Made by a program: the position numbers and the translations under genes. From contig JAUVRF010000005.1 of assembly GCA_030597775.1 (NCBI GenBank), forward strand, positions 1 to 18,478: 18,478 bases of DNA. The letters run 5' to 3'. Under the pieces are notes generated by a model. That model had not been told where the DNA came from and did not search any database. It worked only from the letters and a program-made list of their open reading frames with translations. This document shows, piece by piece, positions 14,394-18,478 of this stretch. This stretch comes from Methanobacteriota archaeon. GTDB taxonomy: Archaea; Thermoplasmatota; DTKX01; GCA-020343715. Within the stretch, counting starts at the first letter, position 1, and each line of letters begins with the position of its first letter.

Positions 14394-15539
14394 ATGGGCT
14401 TCCTTGTGCTGGGTGCAGGGTCCGTGGGAAGGGCGGTCGCCTACGACCTATCCAGGAGCCCAAAGGTCCTCCATGTACGTATCATGGACAGTGAGGCGGG
14501 GAAGGCCGAGGGTGTGGCCAGGGACCTCGCCTCTCCAAAGGTGTCCCACGGGACGCTGGATGTGACGGACCATGACGATGTGGTCGGGGCAATGTCAGGT
14601 GTCGATGTCGTCATCAGTTGCGTTCCCTACAGGTTCAACTACGACCTTGCGGTGGCAGCGGTCGAGGCGGGGACCAGCTTCTGCGACCTGGGGGGCAACA
14701 ACGACATCGTCCGGAAGGAGCTGATCCTCGACAAGAAGGCCAGGGACGCGGGTATCACCATCATCCCCGACTGCGGCCTGGCCCCGGGTCTCGTGAGCAT
14801 CCTGGCGGCGGACGCCCTGGAGAGGATGGACAAGCTCAAGGAACTTCATTTCCGCGTGGGAGGTCTGCCCATGAACCCGAGGCCTCCCCTGGACTACATG
14901 ATAGTCTTCTCGCCCGCGGGCCTCATAAACGAGTACAGGGAGAAGACCGTCGTCATCCGCCACGGGGAGGTCATCACGGTCGACTCGATGGATGACCTGG
15001 AGGAGATCGAGTTCCCGGAGCCCTTCGGGAAATTGGAGGCCTTCAACACATCGGGAGGGACATCCACCCTCCCCCAGACCTTCCACGGTAAGGTGGATGT
15101 ACTCGACTACAAGACCATCAGGTACCCGGGGCACTGCGAGAAGGTCAAGTGCATGATCGAACTGGGCCTCTTCGACGAGGCACCCATCGAGATCGACGGG
15201 AACCCCGTCGTCCCCCGCAAAGTCACCGAGACCCTCTTCAAGGACAATCTTTCGTACGAGGACGATGACGTTGTCCTGCTCAGGGCGTGGGCGGAGGGGA
15301 CCCTGGATGGCGAGGACCGAACCTTGACCTACACGATAATCGACCATTGCGACAAGGAGCATGGCATCACGGCCATGCAGAGGATGACGGCCTATCCTGC
15401 CTCGATAGTCGCCCAGGTGATGGCCGCGGGGGCGATAGCGGAGAGGGGAGCCATCCCCCAGGAACTGGTGGTCCCCACCGCACGGTTCTGCGAGCAGCTG
15501 GAGCAGAGGGGGATCAAGCTGGCCATCGTCATCGATTGA
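14394..15539 (+). CDS. Saccharopine dehydrogenase/lysine 6-dehydrogenase-like oxidoreductase
   Basis: The 381-residue cytoplasmic enzyme has an N-terminal Rossmann fold with the dinucleotide motif GAGSVG at 7-12, an acidic residue after the second strand (IMD, Asp32), CVPYRFN at 76-82, CDLGGNN at 97-103 and DCGLAPGL at 126-133, all characteristic of the saccharopine dehydrogenase family. Length and the single-domain arrangement are closest to lysine 6-dehydrogenases and related L-lysine-type dehydrogenases rather than fungal saccharopine reductase; the actual substrate is inferred only. GAGGT, overlapping the stop of the PKD gene, lies seven bases before the ATG, so it is translated from the same message. 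That pairing with a surface protein has no obvious functional logic. It ends at TGA; the open frame beyond lacks coding composition. Confidence 0.85.
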   Translation: MGFLVLGAGSVGRAVAYDLSRSPKVLHVRIMDSEAGKAEGVARDLASPKVSHGTLDVTDHDDVVGAMSGVDVVISCVPYRFNYDLAVAAVEAGTSFCDLGGNNDIVRKELILDKKARDAGITIIPDCGLAPGLVSILAADALERMDKLKELHFRVGGLPMNPRPPLDYMIVFSPAGLINEYREKTVVIRHGEVITVDSMDDLEEIEFPEPFGKLEAFNTSGGTSTLPQTFHGKVDVLDYKTIRYPGHCEKVKCMIELGLFDEAPIEIDGNPVVPRKVTETLFKDNLSYEDDDVVLLRAWAEGTLDGEDRTLTYTIIDHCDKEHGITAMQRMTAYPASIVAQVMAAGAIAERGAIPQELVVPTARFCEQLEQRGIKLAIVID

Positions 15540-15687
15540 CACGCCATGCCCGCTACAGACATCTCAAAGGACCTTCCAAAGAACGCGTTCCATGGCCGTA
15601 TCCAATGGAGCGGTAGAGGCCGACGGCACCATCGTTGTCGTCCCAGACCTCGAGAGGGTGCTCTGGGATATATTGCCTGGGGAGAGG

Positions 15688-15760
15688 TGCAGGCGCCGGG
15701 ATTTGAACCCGGGCAATGAGCTTGGAAGGCTCAGGTCCTACCAGGCTAGACCACGCCTGC
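15688..15760 (-). tRNA. tRNA-Gly (anticodon TCC)
   Basis: The minus strand folds into a complete cloverleaf: a perfect 7-bp acceptor stem (GCAGGCG with CGCCTGC), D arm GTCTAGCCTGGTAGGAC, anticodon stem TGAGC/GCTCA with loop CTTCCAA (anticodon TCC at 15724-15726), a four-base variable loop, and T arm CCGGG-TTCAAAT-CCCGG. The discriminator is A and is followed by CCT, so CCA is not encoded and must be added. There is no intron. It reads GGA and, by wobble, other Gly codons. Confidence 0.97.
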
Positions 15761-15787
15761 GTTCGTTCGCCGTGAGGCGCGTCCCGG

Positions 15788-15812
15788 TTCTTTAGGGTTT
15801 CGGAGTATTAAG
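15788..15812 (-). promoter_or_regulatory. Candidate promoter of tRNA-Gly
   Basis: On the minus strand two AT-rich patches, CCTTAATACT (about 48 bases upstream) and CCCTAAAGAAC (about 34 bases upstream of the mature 5' end), lie between the TPR gene's stop and the tRNA. The nearer one has the better spacing for a short 5' leader. The tRNA could alternatively be processed from the TPR transcript, which runs in the same direction. Confidence 0.35.
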
Positions 15813-15821
15813 GTGGGGGGT

Positions 15822-18047
15822 TCACCTCTCCATCCCAATCCCCAGCTCGTTGGCCTTCGCAATGGCCTCCTCGCCATCGGCCACACGACCCATGCGCTTG
15901 AGCAGCATCCCCCGGTTGTACCACGCGTTGGGGTTGTCCGCCGCCGCCTGGAGGCACTTGTCGTAGCAGTACAGGGCCTCGTCCACGCGGCCCATGCCCT
16001 CGAAGGCAGCTCCCCGGTTGTTCCAGGCCTGGGCGAATCCGGCGTCCACCTCCAGGGCCTTGTTGTAGCACCTGACCGAGTCCTCCAGTCGGCCGATCCG
16101 GTACAGGAGCGTGCCGAGATTGTTCCAGAGAAGCTTGTCCTGGGGATTGATCTGCAGGGCCGTCTCGTAGCACTCGATGGCCCTGTCGGGCATGTCCAGG
16201 TCGTCGAACGCGATGGCCATGTTGTTCCATGTGGACTTGTTGTCAGGGTTCACCTTGGCGGCCCTCTCGAAGGCGTCCACCGACGCGTGCACCTTGCCCA
16301 GGTTGAACAACGTCACGCCCTTGTTGTTCAGGGCCTCCTCGTGCTCCGGAGCGATGCCCAGGGCGTGGTCGTAGCATTCCAGGGCCTCGTCGTACCGACC
16401 ACCCTCCTCCAGGAGGTTGCCCTTGAAGTTCCAGAGGTCCGGATCGTGAGCCGAGCGCTTGATCGCATGGTCCACGGCCTCGAGGGCGGGACCCATTGCG
16501 CCCTCCTTGTGGTACAGGGCCGCGGCCTCCCTCCAGAACTCGGCGTCGTCGGGGGATATCTCGGAGGCCCTGAGCATTGCGGCGATGGCGTCGTCGTACC
16601 GACCCAGCCTGTTGAGCAATTCCGAGTGCCTGAGGAGCAGCTCCGTGGATTCGGGCATCAGCTCCAGCGCCCGCTCGTAGGCGGCAAGGGCCTCCTCGTA
16701 GTCGCCCATCTGCACCAGGATCTCCCCCTTGCGGACCCAGACCTCCGCATTCTGCTGGTCCAGCTCCAGCACACGCTTGTAGGCGACCCGGGCCTCTTCC
16801 AGGCGACCCACGCCGGAGAGGAGTTGCCCCTTCAGCTTCCAGGCCTCGATGGAATCGGGGTTGTACGAGAGGGCCTGGTACAGGTAGTGGAGCGCGTCAT
16901 GGACGTTGCCCCGGTCGGCCTTGAGCTTGGCCCGCTCGACCCATGCGATGTAGTTGCGCGGGTCGATCTCGTTCACCTCGGTGAAGGCCCGCATGGCGCC
17001 CTCGGGGTCTCCCTGGAGCAGACGCACGCGACCCTTGTGGAGCCATGCATCGGGGTCCGATGGCTCCAGCTGGAGGGCGCTGTCGATGCACTCTTCCGCC
17101 TCCTCGTATCGACCCAGCGTGTCGAGGATGATGCCCTTGTCAAGCCACGAGGCCTTGTGGTCGGGCTTCATCTTGTGTATCTTTTCGAGGGCCTCCAGTG
17201 CATCCGCCTCCCTGCCCAGGTCCTGGTAGGCCTGTGCCAGGTACATCCACACCTGAGCATAGTCCGATCGGGCCTGGATGGATCTCTCGAAGTAGGGGAG
17301 GGCGGACCGGGGCTTGCCCACGTTCTGAAGGATGCGGCCCTTGTTGATCAGGGCCTCGGTATAACCTGGACGCAGCTTGAGGGCCCGGGAGACCAGCTCG
17401 AACGCCTCCTTGACACGGCCCATCTCCGACAGGACGAACCCCTTGTTGTTCAGCAGTTCGGGGCTGTCCTCGACCCCCTCCAGCGCCCGGTCGTAGAAGT
17501 ACACGGCGTCGAAGAGGTCCTCGCTGGACGAGTCCACGGACACCTTGGTCACGCCCGGGAGGCTCGAGAGGAACCGCTCGTTGGCGGAGCGCTCCAGGTA
17601 GGAGTAGTTCCCCAGCCTCAACCCCAGCTGGGTGCAGTCATCGGTCTCCACCATGGCGCCCAACAGCTCGTCGAAGCGCAGTCGGGCCTCCCTCATCAAC
17701 CGACGGTCGGAGTCCAGGATGTCCACGTGACGGTCCTTCACCAGGTCTCTTGGCACAGAGGACTGGGTCACCCTGTGGCCCAGGTCGTGCAGCTCCCGCT
17801 CGTAGGGGGTCATCTCTTCAGGAGCCTTCGGTGTGACGTGTCGGGCCGCCCCCACCAGGTGAATCTCGGTCGAATCGGAGTCCACCATGTCCCGAGACCT
17901 GCCGTCGAAGGAGATCCCACGTATCTCCATGCGTTTGGCGACGTCGTCGATGGAGGGTCCTCTGGGGAGCGGTTCTCCGCATTCGGTGCATCGGGGTGAA
18001 TCCGATGGCATCACGGCTCCACATTCTGGGCATTGGGCCATGTGCAT
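15822..18047 (-). CDS. Zinc-ribbon protein with sixteen tandem tetratricopeptide repeats
   Basis: The 741-residue protein starts with a zinc ribbon, CPEC...CTEC (Cys6, Cys9, Cys20, Cys23). Residues about 30-180 hold a helical, less regular region without recognisable family. From residue 195 to 738 there are sixteen consecutive 34-residue TPRs with no insertion or gap (DNA 15834-17465), each with the usual pattern of Trp/Leu at position 5, Gly/Ala at 9, Leu at 12, Gly near 16, Ala at 21, Tyr/Phe at 25, Ala at 28 and Pro near 33; a half repeat (DAVYFYDRALEG) precedes them. Such arrays form a superhelix that holds protein partners, so a scaffold role is likely. There are no membrane segments. 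The ATG at 18047 fits a leaderless message from the TATA box at 18071-18084; ATG 18041 is an alternative. Confidence 0.93.
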   Translation of the reverse strand: MHMAQCPECGAVMPSDSPRCTECGEPLPRGPSIDDVAKRMEIRGISFDGRSRDMVDSDSTEIHLVGAARHVTPKAPEEMTPYERELHDLGHRVTQSSVPRDLVKDRHVDILDSDRRLMREARLRFDELLGAMVETDDCTQLGLRLGNYSYLERSANERFLSSLPGVTKVSVDSSSEDLFDAVYFYDRALEGVEDSPELLNNKGFVLSEMGRVKEAFELVSRALKLRPGYTEALINKGRILQNVGKPRSALPYFERSIQARSDYAQVWMYLAQAYQDLGREADALEALEKIHKMKPDHKASWLDKGIILDTLGRYEEAEECIDSALQLEPSDPDAWLHKGRVRLLQGDPEGAMRAFTEVNEIDPRNYIAWVERAKLKADRGNVHDALHYLYQALSYNPDSIEAWKLKGQLLSGVGRLEEARVAYKRVLELDQQNAEVWVRKGEILVQMGDYEEALAAYERALELMPESTELLLRHSELLNRLGRYDDAIAAMLRASEISPDDAEFWREAAALYHKEGAMGPALEAVDHAIKRSAHDPDLWNFKGNLLEEGGRYDEALECYDHALGIAPEHEEALNNKGVTLFNLGKVHASVDAFERAAKVNPDNKSTWNNMAIAFDDLDMPDRAIECYETALQINPQDKLLWNNLGTLLYRIGRLEDSVRCYNKALEVDAGFAQAWNNRGAAFEGMGRVDEALYCYDKCLQAAADNPNAWYNRGMLLKRMGRVADGEEAIAKANELGIGMER

Positions 18048-18070
18048 CCCATGCGTTCATGCGCTCTGGA

Positions 18071-18084
18071 CGATTTAATCCTTT
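18071..18084 (-). promoter_or_regulatory. Promoter of the TPR gene (BRE + TATA)
   Basis: The minus-strand sequence AAAGGATTAAATCG is identical to the core of the nadC promoter. Its TATA centre near 18076 predicts a transcript start near 18049, next to ATG 18047, hence a probable leaderless mRNA. Confidence 0.65.
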
Positions 18085-18110
18085 CCGCCCAAGGGCAGGA
18101 TATGGAGCGG

Positions 18111-18478
18111 CTAGAATATCTTCTTGATCTTGGGGATGGACTCGGTGCGGGCGAACACCACCACGTTGTCCCCCACCTCGATCTTGGTCTCCCCGTGGGG
18201 AATTATCGTCATGCCGTCCCGGGCGATGGCGGCTATGATGCTGTTGGGTGGCATGCCGATCTTCCGCAGGGGTTTGCCCGCGACCTTCGACTTGGAGGTG
18301 ACCACGAGCTCCAGCACCCGCGCCTCTCCCTGCTGCATCACGGCGAGGGATACCAGGTCCTCGCTCTGGTGGGCGTACTGCAAGATGGTGTTGACCGTGG
18401 ATATCCTGGGAGAGGTTGCAAGGTCGATGCCCACGTCATTGAGCAGGTCAACGAGCTCAAGCTGGTCGATGAGTGCGA
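18111..18478 (-). CDS. trkA: TrkA-type potassium uptake regulator, C-terminal part (5' truncated)
   Basis: The frame is open to the window edge, so the N-terminal NAD-binding part lies outside; about 121 residues are visible. The first stretch (IDLATSPRISTVNTILQYA) is the conserved end of the RCK-N/linker region of TrkA, and residues about 55-121 form the RCK-C (TrkA-C) domain: VLELVVTSKSKVAGKPLRKIGMP, then IAAIARDG, TIIPHGETKIEVGDNVVVFA and a closing KKIF. Such proteins form the cytoplasmic gating ring of Trk/Ktr potassium transporters. It ends at TAG; the eleven codons beyond run into the TPR promoter and look non-coding, so this TAG is a genuine stop. The TPR gene follows on the same strand after 63 bases with its own promoter. 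Confidence 0.88.
   Translation of the reverse strand, partial: ALIDQLELVDLLNDVGIDLATSPRISTVNTILQYAHQSEDLVSLAVMQQGEARVLELVVTSKSKVAGKPLRKIGMPPNSIIAAIARDGMTIIPHGETKIEVGDNVVVFARTESIPKIKKIF

Noticed and set aside
15540..15716. Open frame past the TGA of the dehydrogenase, or a small gene before the tRNA
   Set aside because: Codon composition is unlike the neighbours and the frame runs into the tRNA; nothing recognisable is encoded.
15813..17999. A 728-codon open frame on the plus strand opposite the TPR gene
   Set aside because: It is the antisense shadow of a GC-rich repeat gene; the translation is low-complexity and the TPR reading on the minus strand is unmistakable.
1..18478. Complete reassignment of TAG as a sense codon
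   Set aside because: TAG ends rpe, GNAT, the pilus ATPase and trkA at family-typical positions; readthrough there would produce long antisense, overlapping or promoter-derived tails.
1..18478. CRISPR arrays, insertion sequences, integrases or attachment sites
   Set aside because: No spaced direct repeats, transposase or integrase motifs, or tRNA-end duplications were seen; the tRNA-Gly has no partial copy nearby.

Overview
The window is about 18.5 kb of GC-rich archaeal DNA with little non-coding space; the longest gap without a protein gene is about 280 bases and holds a tRNA. Archaeal marks are a NAC-family nascent-chain protein with a C-terminal UBA domain, a FlaI/GspE2-type pilus ATPase with archaeal-type membrane partners, archaeal promoters (purine-rich BRE then a TTTAAAT-like TATA box) about 25 bases before several starts, and a tRNA gene with no encoded CCA. 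The mix suits a Thermoplasmatota-like euryarchaeote, but no marker gene fixes the lineage, so that is inference.

Layout. (1) 1-5229, plus strand: the end of a PKD-domain surface protein, then a type IV pilus-like unit of a large pilin-like protein, a secretion ATPase and two separate single-domain platform proteins. (2) 5324-7887, minus strand: a membrane-anchored glycoside hydrolase of GH51/clan GH-A type, followed in the same unit by a six-helix membrane protein. (3) 8093-9222, plus: a small zinc-ribbon protein and ribulose-phosphate 3-epimerase. (4) 9217-10496, minus: an unrecognised 157-residue protein translationally coupled to a GNAT acetyltransferase. (5) 10608-12169: a 75-residue coiled-coil protein (plus), NAC (minus) and nadC (minus). 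(6) 12303-15539, plus: a large multi-PKD surface protein split by one in-frame TAG, followed closely by a saccharopine/lysine-dehydrogenase-like enzyme. (7) 15688-18478, minus: tRNA-Gly(TCC), a zinc-ribbon protein with sixteen gapless TPRs, and the C-terminal end of a TrkA-type protein.

Functionally, parts 1, 2 and 6 concern the cell surface (pilus-like machine, extracellular PKD proteins, anchored glycosidase); the rest is ordinary metabolism and housekeeping.

The most unusual observation is the amber codons. The PKD protein at 12303-14384 has a TAG at 13488 in the middle of a domain, and the same frame runs on for 298 clearly coding codons. The six-helix protein also ends at a TAG (5441) after which the same frame continues for 38 codons with coding-like composition to a TGA. 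TAG is nevertheless the apparently true stop of five other genes here, so wholesale recoding is not supported. Recent nonsense mutation, sequence error, amber readthrough and pyrrolysine insertion all remain possible; no pyl gene lies in the window.
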